A stretch of 34,486 nt of DNA from Kiloniellaceae bacterium (GTDB lineage Bacteria; Pseudomonadota; Alphaproteobacteria; Kiloniellales; Kiloniellaceae): the NCBI GenBank assembly GCA_009377535.1, contig WHTV01000042.1:1-34486 (forward strand). The letters run 5' to 3'. Shown here piece by piece: positions 23,436 to 31,544 of the stretch (within the stretch, counting starts at the first letter, position 1; every line of letters begins with the position of its first letter). Both the position numbers and the translations under genes were made by a program. Under the pieces are notes generated by a model. The model was given only the letters and a program-made list of their open reading frames with translations, had not been told where the DNA came from and ran no database searches.

Positions 23436-24380
23436 TCATGCGCCGTGCACCTCCCGGTACTCGCTGTAGTTCCAGCCGAACGTGCTGGAGAGGATGCCGC
23501 AGCCGCGGCAGAGGGTGTAAAGCGGTCTGACGATGCGCTCCTTGCGGCCAAAGCCGAGGACCAGAAGGTAGGCAAGGAACAGGCTACCGCCCACCGCCAC
23601 GCGCAGCAGGCCGCGCAGCAGGTTCGCCGGGCGGCGCCAGGCACCCCGCCGCCGTCCGCGCAGATAGAGGGCCGCCTCGACGTTGCCCGTGCGGTACCAG
23701 CGCCGCAGCAACCAGCCGAGGCGGGTGCGGCTCGGCGGCACGGTCTCGTAGACCACGGCGTCGGCGGCATAGACGATGCGCCCGCCGGCGTCGCGCAGAT
23801 CGCGAAACAGCATGGTGTCCTCGCCGCCGGTCAGAGCGTAGCGGTGATCGAAGCGCAGGCCGAGGGCCGCCAGGCGCCGCAGGTCGATCAGCACGTTGGC
23901 GGTATGGGCGTCGTCGATCTCGGCGCCATCGGCAAAAGCATGGGTCTCGAAGAAGCGCCCGGCAATCAGCCACTCCGGCGTCTCCGCCGGAAACACCGGC
24001 TCGACCGCACCCAGCACCGCGGTCGCGCCGCTCTGATGCTGCACGGTCAGCAGCGCCGACAGCCAGCGCGGCGCCGGCACCTCGTCGTCGTCGATGAAAG
24101 CCACGAAGTCGCAATCCAGCGCGGTCGCCTTTTCGAGCGCGGCGTTGCGCGCAAAGGTGATGCCGCGGCGCGGCTCCGAGACGTAATGCAGCGGCCAGCG
24201 AAAGCTTTGCGCGGCGGCGGCCACTTGCGCCTGCGCCTCGGCGGCCGCGCTGTTGTCGACGATAACCGCCAGCGGCTCGAGTTCGACGCCACCTGGCAGC
24301 TCCAGCACCGCCAGGGCGTTCAGCAGGCGACCAAGACCCTCGGGCCGCCGATACGTGGCTGCGCAAAGCGCTACACGCAT
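23436..24380 (-). CDS. Family 2 glycosyltransferase, ExoM-like
   Basis: This 314-residue protein begins MRVALCAATYRRPEGLGRLL, then VIVDNSAAAEAQ, then HYVSEPRRGITFARNAALEK and the metal site DFVAFIDDDEVPAPRWLSAL. The 'TYRRP ... VDN ... GI..ARN ... FIDDDE' series is the ExoM-type signature of succinoglycan clusters. YALTGGEDTMLFRDLRDAGG is the second catalytic region, and there is a C-terminal hydrophobic helix (GGSLFLAYLLVLGFG). ATG 24380 has GGGAGG 8 bases upstream. It diverges from the GH16 gene across 74 bp and lies 144 bp upstream of the co-polymerase gene. Confidence 0.9.
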   Translation of the reverse strand: MRVALCAATYRRPEGLGRLLNALAVLELPGGVELEPLAVIVDNSAAAEAQAQVAAAAQSFRWPLHYVSEPRRGITFARNAALEKATALDCDFVAFIDDDEVPAPRWLSALLTVQHQSGATAVLGAVEPVFPAETPEWLIAGRFFETHAFADGAEIDDAHTANVLIDLRRLAALGLRFDHRYALTGGEDTMLFRDLRDAGGRIVYAADAVVYETVPPSRTRLGWLLRRWYRTGNVEAALYLRGRRRGAWRRPANLLRGLLRVAVGGSLFLAYLLVLGFGRKERIVRPLYTLCRGCGILSSTFGWNYSEYREVHGA

Positions 24381-24454
24381 GTCACAGCCTCCCCCAGGCC
24401 CGGCCGATAGACTCCGCGCGACATCCATTGAGTCGGCAAGGAGGCCGGAGCGCC

Positions 24455-25222
24455 ATGACCCCTTCCCGCAAGCAACATCTCGGTACCGCGCTGGTGGCAG
24501 CCTTGGCACTCGGCGTCGCCGCACCCGCCGTGGCCGAGACCGGCTTCGTCGACGACCTGCAGACCTACGACAAGAGCCTGTGGCGCAAGTCGGACGGCTG
24601 GGCCAACGGCTGGACGAAGAACGATACCGGCTGGGTGTCGCGCAATATTTTCATTGCCGAGGGCCGCATGGCCGTCAGCCTTACCGACGAGGGCGCCTCC
24701 GGCCGCACCTTCGCATCGGGCGAATACCAGTCGCGCCGCTTCTTCGGCTACGGCCGCTTCGAGGCGCGTCTGAAGGCCGTGGCCGCGCCCGGCATCGTCA
24801 CCGGTTTCTTCACCTACACCGGCCCCACCTTCGACGGCGCGCCGCACGACGAAATCGACTTCGAGTTCCTCGGAAAGTCGCCGCGCAAGGTGCAGCTGAA
24901 CTACTACACCAACGGCATCGGCGGCCGCGAGACCATGATCGATCTCGGTTTCGATGCCTCCGCGGACTTTCATACCTACGCCTTCGAGTGGCGGCCGGAC
25001 AGCATTCGCTGGTTCGTCGACGGCCGGCTGGTCCACGAGGAAACCGGTGAGCGCGGACCCCTGCCCTCGCATCCCGGCAAGATCTTCCTGCACCTCTGGG
25101 CCGGCAAGGGCCTCGACGGCTGGCTCGGCCGGGTAAGCTATCCGGGCCATCCCCTGGTGGCGGAGTTCGACTGCGTCGCCTTCCGTCCACTGGAGGACAC
25201 CGGTCCCGGCTGCGCGCCCTGA
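24455..25222 (+). CDS. Secreted GH16 endo-beta-glucanase (ExoK/lichenase-like)
   Basis: This 255-residue protein has a clear signal peptide (LGTALVAALALGVAAPAVA, cut before ETG) and a GH16 jelly-roll domain. The catalytic string DEIDFEFLG supplies nucleophile E133, D135 and acid/base E137. SRRFFGYGRFEARLKA and HTYAFEWRPDSIRWFVDG are typical flanking strands. Relatives cut beta-1,3-1,4 or beta-1,3 glucans; in rhizobia ExoK trims nascent succinoglycan. Its place inside the glycosyltransferase run suggests the same job here. ATG 24455 has AAGGAGG upstream. It is on the opposite strand to both neighbours, ends 8 bp from the convergent gene, and so has its own promoter. Confidence 0.92.
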   Translation: MTPSRKQHLGTALVAALALGVAAPAVAETGFVDDLQTYDKSLWRKSDGWANGWTKNDTGWVSRNIFIAEGRMAVSLTDEGASGRTFASGEYQSRRFFGYGRFEARLKAVAAPGIVTGFFTYTGPTFDGAPHDEIDFEFLGKSPRKVQLNYYTNGIGGRETMIDLGFDASADFHTYAFEWRPDSIRWFVDGRLVHEETGERGPLPSHPGKIFLHLWAGKGLDGWLGRVSYPGHPLVAEFDCVAFRPLEDTGPGCAP

Positions 25223-25230
25223 CACCATCG

Positions 25231-26385
25231 CTAGCCTGCCCTCCGGCTGCTCGCCGGCAGTTCCCAGGTCTGGAAGCGCTCGCCGCGACGCGACTTGACG
25301 AGGCCGATGCCGGTCGCCGCCATCGCACGAAGGATCTCCACCACCTTGGCGAGGGCCTGAGGCACGCCGGCGCGCCCGGCGACGTAAAGCAGGCCAGCCG
25401 CCAGCAGGCCGGCGAGTGCCACGAGACCGAGGCCGTGCAGCAGCAGCCAGATGCCCGCGGCCAACGCGCCCAGGGCAAGGAAGTAAATTCCGAACCAGCG
25501 CAGCACCTTGTGGGAGGCGTATTTGAAACGGTCGAGCGGCGCCAGGCGCCGCAGGCGCGGACGCAGGAGGCGGTGGCAGTTGAAGGCTTGGCAGGCGATG
25601 CGGATCTTGCGCTTGAACTCGTCGCCGCTGTCAGTGGCGCCGCGCTCGTAAGCGATCACGTCGGGATCGCGCAGCACGCGGTAGCCATCGCAGAGGATCG
25701 AAAGTGAGACGAACATATCGTCGATGATGTCGGCCGGCACCGGCCGGTAGAGCAGTCGCCGCACCGCGAAGATGGAGCCGTCAGCCCCCATGGTGGAGCC
25801 GCTGCGGCTCTCCAGGGCCTTGATGCGCTCCTCCAGCCGCCAATAGAGCGAGCCTGTCGCCGCCGTCGCACCCTCCTCCGGGTTGGTGTAGATGAGGTGG
25901 CCGCAGACGCAACCGACCGCCGGATCGGCGAAGGAACGGCGCAGCGCCGCCAGGGCCTGCGGGTCCACCATCACGTTGGCGTCGGTGAAGACGACGATGT
26001 CGCCCTCTGCCGCCTGCACCAGGGCGTTCATGCCGTGGCTCTTGCCGTGACGCTCAGGCGCGGCAAATACCCGCAGCCAGGACTCCTCGGCCTGCAACAG
26101 CGCCGCCGTCTCGTCGCTGCTGCCGTCCGAATAGGCGAGAATCTCCAGGCTCGGTTCGGCCTCGCGCAGACGCCGCAGGTTCGCAATCTTCGCCGGCAGC
26201 ACCGCGGCCTCGTTGTAGGCGCAGAAGGCCAGCGAAAGGCGCCGCCGGCGCGCCTCGCCGGGTTCCACAGCCACAGGCCGCAGCGGACGCGCCGGCAGCC
26301 GCGCCAGGATCAGCGGATAGATCGCGTAAGGATAGATCACCGCGAGGGCGCAAAGACTGCAGAGGGCGAGCAGCAGGATCGACAA
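25231..26385 (-). CDS. Membrane-bound family 2 glycosyltransferase (cellulose-synthase/HasA-like)
   Basis: This 384-residue protein has an N-terminal helix (MSILLLALCSLCALAVIYPY), a cytoplasmic GT-A domain and two or three C-terminal helices (FGIYFLALGALAAGIWLLL, LVALAGLLAAGLLYVAGRAG). Motifs are LSLAFCAYNEAAVLPAKIAN, LEILAYSDGSSDETAALL, ERHGKSHGMNALV, DIVVFTDANVMVDPQAL, TMGADGSIFAVRR and a DD motif in PADIIDDMFVSL. The topology allows coupled synthesis at the membrane, but it may add only one sugar. The start is TTG 26385, with AGGAGA 8 bases upstream inside the end of the preceding gene. It follows that gene by 4 bp. Confidence 0.88.
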   Translation of the reverse strand: MSILLLALCSLCALAVIYPYAIYPLILARLPARPLRPVAVEPGEARRRRLSLAFCAYNEAAVLPAKIANLRRLREAEPSLEILAYSDGSSDETAALLQAEESWLRVFAAPERHGKSHGMNALVQAAEGDIVVFTDANVMVDPQALAALRRSFADPAVGCVCGHLIYTNPEEGATAATGSLYWRLEERIKALESRSGSTMGADGSIFAVRRLLYRPVPADIIDDMFVSLSILCDGYRVLRDPDVIAYERGATDSGDEFKRKIRIACQAFNCHRLLRPRLRRLAPLDRFKYASHKVLRWFGIYFLALGALAAGIWLLLHGLGLVALAGLLAAGLLYVAGRAGVPQALAKVVEILRAMAATGIGLVKSRRGERFQTWELPASSRRAG

Positions 26386-26389
26386 ATCG

Positions 26390-27619
26390 CTATTCTCCTG
26401 ATGGATCGTAGACGGAGGACTGCAGCGCCGGAACCGCCGCCCGATAGCGCGGCTGCCGCGGCAGGCCGAGCACTAGCTCGCAGAGGTCGCGCGTATCGTG
26501 GAGGTCGCAGAACTCATGCAGCGGCAGAGACAGCACATGGGCCCGCCGCGCCAGGTGCGCGTCCATCGAGTAGCGACGCAGGAAGGCGACGAGGTTCTCC
26601 ACCTCCGGCGCCTCGAAGGTGTAGCCGAGGCCGAGCGCGCGGACTTTCTCGCCGGTGCGGGTACCGCTGGAGGCCAGCGCCACGCTGCCGAAGTAGCCGC
26701 CTTCGTAGAGGCGGTTGGGCAGCAGCCATTTGGAATTGGTGCCCTCGTCGAGAAAATCGAAGGCCCAGGTCAGGTGCACCCGGCCGTAGATCGCCGCCAG
26801 GTCGTCCGGGTTCCGGTACTCGCCGTCGTAGATCATGTTGGGATGACCGGCAATGGCGCGCTGAAAGGCTTCAAGCCCGGTTTCCGTGGGCACGCCACGC
26901 AGATAGACTTCCACCTTGTCCGGCAGTGCCGCGGCAATGCGACAGAGTATGGCAAGGCTCTTCGGGCAGCGCAGGGTGCCGAACCAGCCGATCACCCACT
27001 TCTCCGGTGCCGGCGCCGGCCTGTCGCGGGCGGTCTCGGTCATCAGGGGACGCGCCACCTCCGCCGCCTGGGCGAAGCTGACCTTGTTCTCCAGCAGGAA
27101 CAGGCGACCGCGATAGCCCTGCACCTTGCGGAAATACTTCGTGTCGAAATCCGGCGAGGAGATCACCAGCAGGTCGGTGTGGCGCAGCAGGCGGCGCTCG
27201 GCCCAGCGGAACAGGCGGGAAACCAGGCCCGTGCCGAGGAAAACGCGCTGCACGTCGAGCACTTCATAGACCAGCGGCGCGGAAGATCCGCTGAGCAGCC
27301 GCCCGGCCAGGGCCAAGGCGCACATGTCGATGTTGCGCGCATAGAAGAAGTCGACACGGCGCAGGATCGCGCGGTGCCTCAGGACCCGCGGCAGCGCCAG
27401 CAGCAAGGCCAGCAGCCGCCGCAGGTAGGCGCGGTCCTGCGTCACGCCGAGATGGACGTTCTCCCAGAAAGGCCGGAAGTCGCGGGCGAACTTGTCACGC
27501 CGGAAACTGAAACCGACGACGCGCAATCCCAGCCCGGAGAAGGCACGGATGCGCTTGACGACCGTGCTTTCCGCCCAATCGTGTCCGAAGAAAGCGACGC
27601 TGCCTTCCAAACTCGGCAT
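26390..27619 (-). CDS. GT-B glycosyltransferase, ExoL/AceP-like
   Basis: This 409-residue protein opens VAFFGHDWAESTVVKRIRAF, then RVVGFSFRRDKFARDF, the N-terminal pattern of ExoL- and AceP-type enzymes of acidic exopolysaccharides. The mid part has YARNIDMCALALAGRLL and VYEVLDVQRVFLG; the donor-binding half has KWVIGWFGTLRCPKSLAIL, then AIYGRVHLTWAFDFLDEGTN and WLLPNRLYEGGYFGSVALAS (glutamate in the EGG region). ATG 27619 has AAGGGGG about 10 bases upstream; GTG 27667 would overlap galE. It belongs to an operon with galE and the next membrane glycosyltransferase. Confidence 0.85.
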   Translation of the reverse strand: MPSLEGSVAFFGHDWAESTVVKRIRAFSGLGLRVVGFSFRRDKFARDFRPFWENVHLGVTQDRAYLRRLLALLLALPRVLRHRAILRRVDFFYARNIDMCALALAGRLLSGSSAPLVYEVLDVQRVFLGTGLVSRLFRWAERRLLRHTDLLVISSPDFDTKYFRKVQGYRGRLFLLENKVSFAQAAEVARPLMTETARDRPAPAPEKWVIGWFGTLRCPKSLAILCRIAAALPDKVEVYLRGVPTETGLEAFQRAIAGHPNMIYDGEYRNPDDLAAIYGRVHLTWAFDFLDEGTNSKWLLPNRLYEGGYFGSVALASSGTRTGEKVRALGLGYTFEAPEVENLVAFLRRYSMDAHLARRAHVLSLPLHEFCDLHDTRDLCELVLGLPRQPRYRAAVPALQSSVYDPSGE

Positions 27620-27653
27620 GTTCGCAGCCCCCTTCTGTGCGACAGACTCGCCC

Positions 27654-28673
27654 TCAGGCACTAGCACGCCCGACGTCCTGCGGCGCGGTGCTTAGCGACT
27701 TTTCCCAGTCCACTGCGGTGGTGATGATGACGTCGAGGTTGTCGAAGCATGGCGACCAGTCGAGCGTGCGGCGCAGGGCGCTGACATCGGCCACCAGGAT
27801 CGGCGGGTCGCCAGGTCGGCGCGGCGCGGCGCGCGGGTTCAGCGCCCGCCCCGTGCAGCGCTCGACAGCCTGCAGCACCTGGCGCACCGAATAGCCGTGG
27901 CCGTAACCGCAGTTCAGGCTGCAGCTTTCGCCGCCCGCCTCGAGGTAGTCGAGGGCGGCGAGATGCGCGGCCGCCAGGTCCGAGACGTGGATGTAGTCGC
28001 GCACGCAGGTGCCGTCCGGCGTGTCGTAGTCGTCGCCGAAGATGGCGATGGTCTCGCGCAAGCCGGCGACGACCTGGCTGGCGATCTTGATGAGATGGGT
28101 GGCGACGGGCCCAAGCTGCCCGCTGCGTCCCTGCGGGTCGGCACCGGCGACGTTGAAATAGCGCAGCGCCACGTAGCGCAGGTCGCTGGTCAGCGCCAGG
28201 TCGCGCAGCATCCACTCCGTCACCAGCTTCGTGCTGCCGTAGGGATTGATAGGCTGTTTTGACGCCGCCTCGGGAATCGGCACCTCCTCAGGCGCGCCGT
28301 AGACCGCCGCCGTCGACGAGAAGATGAAGCGAGTGACGCCGGCTCGGGCGCAGGCCTCCAGCAGATTGCGGCTGACGGCCACGTTGTTCTCGTAGTAGTG
28401 CAGCGGCTCGCTCACCGACTGCTCGACCAGGATGCTGCCGGCGAAGTGGATCACCGAAGCGATGCCGTGCTCGGCGATCAGCGCTCGCACCAAGTCCTGA
28501 TTGCCGGCATCGCCTTCGACGAACTCGACATCGTCAGGCACCACATGGCGGCTACCCGTCGAGAGATCATCCAGCACGACGACGCGACGCCCCGCCTGGC
28601 GCAGCGCCAACACTGCGTGGCTGCCGATGTAGCCGGCGCCGCCGGTGATCAGGGTCGCTCGCCGTTCTGCCAT
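27654..28673 (-). CDS. galE: UDP-glucose 4-epimerase
   Basis: This 339-residue extended SDR enzyme interconverts UDP-glucose and UDP-galactose with bound NAD. It has LITGGAGYIGSHAVLALRQA (NAD loop), VVVLDDLSTGSRHVV, the segment VIHFAGSILVEQSV, SSTAAVYGAPEEVPI and the catalytic pair in NPYGSTKLVTEWML (YxxxK). ALRYFNVAGADPQGRSGQ and GTCVRDYIHVSDLAAAH are GalE hallmarks. ATG 28673 begins MAERRATLI; longer upstream reading lacks similarity. It is first in the operon with two glycosyltransferases and would supply UDP-galactose to the GT8 or other enzymes here. Confidence 0.93.
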   Translation of the reverse strand: MAERRATLITGGAGYIGSHAVLALRQAGRRVVVLDDLSTGSRHVVPDDVEFVEGDAGNQDLVRALIAEHGIASVIHFAGSILVEQSVSEPLHYYENNVAVSRNLLEACARAGVTRFIFSSTAAVYGAPEEVPIPEAASKQPINPYGSTKLVTEWMLRDLALTSDLRYVALRYFNVAGADPQGRSGQLGPVATHLIKIASQVVAGLRETIAIFGDDYDTPDGTCVRDYIHVSDLAAAHLAALDYLEAGGESCSLNCGYGHGYSVRQVLQAVERCTGRALNPRAAPRRPGDPPILVADVSALRRTLDWSPCFDNLDVIITTAVDWEKSLSTAPQDVGRASA

Positions 28674-29240
28674 GGCTGGATAACTCCGTTCTTCACGACG
28701 ACTCCGGCAGCGTCCACGTTGCCAGCCACACGCATTGACCAACCGACGCCGGCAAACGCCGGCATCGCGGTTTGCTTCCTCCTCCTCTGAAGGCCAAGCC
28801 GGCTCCGTCTGCCGCATGACAGACGCCCGGACATGCAGGCCTTCCGCGTTACGCTCCGCGTTGCCTGCGTGCCGGTAAGAACCTCACTCGGCGGGCCGCC
28901 AGTTTTCATTGCGCACCGTTTGACTCGGCACGTCGTTGAATCCAGTTCCAATGGCTGGCGTGAGTCTTATCCGGTTCGCGTAGCGGGGCTTGTAGCAAAA
29001 GTTTGTCAGAATTGGGGTCGCGAAAGGTGCCCGCGCCCGTAGCCGACGCCGAAGCTTTCTCCTGTGTACGACGGTCGTAGGTGGACGGACGATCGGGATG
29101 CGTGCCGGCCGACGGCGGCGGCCCTCACCCGTGGCGGCCGCCACTCGATAACGGATTGTTAAGAACCTCACGCCAGGGTGATACGCGGGTGCCGGCAGGA
29201 GTCGTCGGCGCAGAAACACTCAGCGAAATAGGCAGCCGAC
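28674..29240. promoter_or_regulatory. 567-bp divergent intergenic region (galE / PilZ gene) with a palindrome and a repeated 12-mer
   Basis: No gene is supported. The region holds the start sites for galE (minus) and the PilZ gene (plus). TAAGAACCTCAC occurs exactly twice in the same orientation, at 28876-28887 and 29160-29171. A perfect 14-bp palindrome, GTGGCGGCCGCCAC, lies at 29131-29144, about 100 bp before the PilZ start. TTGTTA (29157-29162) and TGATAC (29180-29185), 17 bp apart, are a weak promoter-like pair for the PilZ gene. Confidence 0.4.
29131..29144. promoter_or_regulatory. Perfect 14-bp palindrome upstream of the PilZ gene, candidate operator
   Basis: GTGGCGG is followed directly by its reverse complement CCGCCAC. 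The site lies between a GC-rich stretch and the AT-richer putative promoter of the PilZ gene. High GC makes such palindromes more likely by chance, and no cognate regulator is identified. Confidence 0.3.
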
Positions 29241-29603
29241 GTGACAGGATCACTAGCTTCTCTGGCCAAGTCCGACACACACAATCGCCGCGAATGGCCC
29301 CGCTATGGCGCGGCGAAATCCTTCTCCCTGGCGGCCAGCGTGGATGGACAGCTATTCCCCTGCACCGTGGTCGATGTCTCCCTCGGCGGGGCGAAGCTGA
29401 TTTTCGACGATACGCTTCCCGCGAGCCGGACCCTCGAGCTCAGCCATCCCGAGGCGCGCCCTGTCGCCTGTGAAAGGGTCTGGCAGGACCGCCACGAGGT
29501 CGGCATCGAGTTCGATTTCTCCGAAGACTCCCTTGGCCTGATCTCGATCTGCATCCGCAACATGACCGAGATCGAGCAACACCCGGACGCCGCCGCGCTT
29601 TAA
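29241..29603 (+). CDS. PilZ domain protein (probable c-di-GMP receptor)
   Basis: This 120-residue protein is almost entirely one PilZ domain. The c-di-GMP contacts are present: R17xxxR21 in RREWPRYG and D45xSxxG in VVDVSLGGAKL. Later strands include ERVWQDRHEVGIEFDF. PilZ proteins switch exopolysaccharide synthesis or motility when c-di-GMP rises, and this one sits next to the polysaccharide locus, divergent from galE. No output domain is attached, so it should act by binding a partner. The start is GTG 29241; no strong ribosome site is seen. Confidence 0.85.
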   Translation: MTGSLASLAKSDTHNRREWPRYGAAKSFSLAASVDGQLFPCTVVDVSLGGAKLIFDDTLPASRTLELSHPEARPVACERVWQDRHEVGIEFDFSEDSLGLISICIRNMTEIEQHPDAAAL

Positions 29604-29631
29604 CCGCCGCGCGGTCTTTGGCGCAGAGGCA

Positions 29632-29649
29632 AGCCGGAGGCCCCCGGCT
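29632..29649 (+). terminator. Candidate hairpin after the PilZ gene
   Basis: AGCCGG (29632-29637) and CCGGCT (29644-29649) form a 6-bp GC-rich stem with a 6-base loop, 28 bp after the PilZ stop. There is no T-tract after it, so intrinsic termination is only possible, not shown. Confidence 0.3.
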
Positions 29650-30092
29650 CATCCGTCGCCAGGGTGCAATTCCATGAAATGCTGAGATGTCGTCGCCGTC
29701 AATCGGAAGCGGCTAGCGCTTGCGAGACAGGCTCCAGGTTGCAGAAGCCGTTTCGTTCGCTGCGTCATGCAGGGGCGCCACTGGCAGACCCTCGTCGCAG
29801 TCGTCTTCGCGCTCGCCCAACACCTTGTCGAGAGGGCGGAGGGGGCGACGAAGGTAAGGACTGATAAAGGTCGCGCGGCTCCCTGAGCGAAGCTTTTTCA
29901 AAGGGTTTTCCCTGGCTTTTTGGATGCAATGTCTGGTCTTGCGGCTGGATGCTCGCACCGGCCCGCTAGGCTGTCAATCGAGCCTCCCCCGCGCGGCCTG
30001 TGGAACTTGGGGGTAACTCGAATTCAACTTAGACTTCAACAGCTAATGGTACCGGACAACCCTCGCACTTGGCGCCGAATCCGTCCAGAAAT

Positions 30093-30112
30093 GCAACTTC
30101 TGCGTGAGTTGC
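30093..30112 (-). terminator. Candidate hairpin after the DUF6285 gene
   Basis: GCAACT (30093-30098) and AGTTGC (30107-30112) form a 6-bp stem with an 8-base loop, 8 bp past the end of the minus-strand operon. Read on the minus strand it is followed by ATTTCT, a weak T-rich tail. Confidence 0.35.
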
Positions 30113-30120
30113 GGCAGTTC

Positions 30121-30495
30121 CTAGCGCAGCGCCGCGCGGCGCCTTTCCGTCAAGCGGCACAAGAGATCGTGGAGCGCGCCCTGCCCGCCGGCCTGACCGG
30201 TCCGCATCGCCGCCGCAAGCGCCGCCGCTGCCGGTCCCGGCAGGCTGTCGGGACCCACGGCAGCGGGCACCAGGACAGCAGCCAGGTCGCGCAGCTGCCG
30301 CGCCAGCCTGTCCTGCTCTGCAGCGTCATCGCGCAGGTCGCTCATCGCGAGCTGCATGGCCTTGGCGATCAGCCGCGCCCGGTAGCGGGCATCGCCGTCC
30401 AGCTGCGGCAGGAGGGCATCCAGCAGCTCCCGGCGCGCCAGTTCCAGCAGCCGCGCGCTGTCGGCCTCGCCGCCGCGCCGCTCGCTCCCGTTCAT
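30121..30495 (-). CDS. DUF6285 protein, LvaB-like kinase partner
   Basis: This mostly helical protein of 124 residues has RLLELARRELLDALLPQL, YRARLIAKAMQLAMSDLRDD and LHDLLCRLTERRRAALR, matching the small DUF6285 family that is encoded beside APH-type phosphotransferases. In Pseudomonas putida the equivalent small protein LvaB forms a complex with the kinase LvaA and is needed for 4-hydroxyacyl-CoA phosphorylation. I infer homology from size, composition and gene order, not from an alignment. ATG 30495 overlaps the kinase stop codon (ATGA). It is the last gene of the operon. Confidence 0.72.
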   Translation of the reverse strand: MNGSERRGGEADSARLLELARRELLDALLPQLDGDARYRARLIAKAMQLAMSDLRDDAAEQDRLARQLRDLAAVLVPAAVGPDSLPGPAAAALAAAMRTGQAGGQGALHDLLCRLTERRRAALR

Positions 30496-31544
30496 GCCTT
30501 TGCCCTCCACCGATCAGGCCCGGTTTGCCGCAGAATCTCAGCCTCCACTTCGGGTGGATAGACCCGCCCGGTAAGCGCCAGCTCGAGCGAATCCTCCCCG
30601 CCGGACAGCGTACGCTCGCCCTGCTGCAGGGCGATGACCGCCCAGCGGATGTGCGCCATGATCTCCCAGAAGGCGACCACCTCAGGGTCGATCCGGCGGC
30701 CGGAAACGGACTCGTAACCGCGGTAGAAGGGACCGCGGCGCAACGCCGCCGGCTTCCAGCTCCGGATGGTCGTAGCGCCAGCAGGCCGCGCAGAACCAGC
30801 CGATATCGCTCATCGGGTCGCCCCAGTCACAGAACTCCCAGTCGAGGATGCCGGTGAGGCCCTGACGGTCGACCATGTAGTTGCCGGTGCGGAAGTCCTG
30901 ATGCAGCAGCACCGGCCCCTGCGGCGGCGGGGCGTGCAGCTCGCACCACCTGAGCCCCCACTCCAACGCCAGGAAGCCGCTGCCAAGGTCGTCGAGATAC
31001 CGCCGATAGCGGGCGATCGCCGTCTGCGCCGGATCGGTCGGCGGCGCCCCGAGAAAGCCGAGCTCCGCGCGCGGCGGGGCGACGCTGTGAATGCGGGCCA
31101 GCTCCGCCCCCAGCCGCCCAGCCAGTTCGTCGCGGTCGCCGCCGAGTTCGCTCTCCTTCATGAGGCGGTGGGGCGCCGCCGTGCCGGCGACCCGGCGCAT
31201 GACGTAGAAGGCCTTGCCGATGACGGCGGGGTCCTCGCAGAGCCAGAGCGGCTCCGGCGCAGTGACGCCGGCAGAGCGCGCGACCGCCAGCAGGGCGAAC
31301 TCCTCGGCCCTGCTGCGGCTGACCGCCACCGCCGAAGGCGCGTCGGTGCGCAGCACGGCCTCCAGGAGCCCGGCGAAGCGGCCGCCGCGAAGCGTGAGGT
31401 CGAGCAGCCAGTTCTCCTGGATCGCGCCACCGGAAAGCGGGCGGGCATCGACGATCTCGACCGCCTCCGCGCCCGCCGCTGTGGACAGGAAGGCCTCCAG
31501 CGCAGCCTTGTTCTCGGCCAGGCAGGATTGCGCAAGCGTTGCCG

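Larger units (their letters stand above)
29604..30120. other. 517-bp region without a supported gene
   Basis: It lies between two convergent genes (PilZ on plus, DUF6285 on minus). Base composition is less GC-biased than the coding DNA, notably around 29880-29950 and 30020-30060. I find no protein family, tRNA-like or rRNA-like signal. Two small hairpins near its ends are listed separately as candidate terminators. Confidence 0.5.

Noticed and set aside
20958-24410. 1150-codon open frame on the plus strand opposite the co-polymerase and glycosyltransferase genes
   Set aside because: No family motif anywhere, low-complexity Gln/Arg/Gly/His composition, and it lies antisense to two strongly supported genes.
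29604-30120. A tRNA or small RNA gene in the gap
   Set aside because: I found no cloverleaf-compatible GGTTCRANYCC arm or paired acceptor ends, and no strong promoter/terminator pair.
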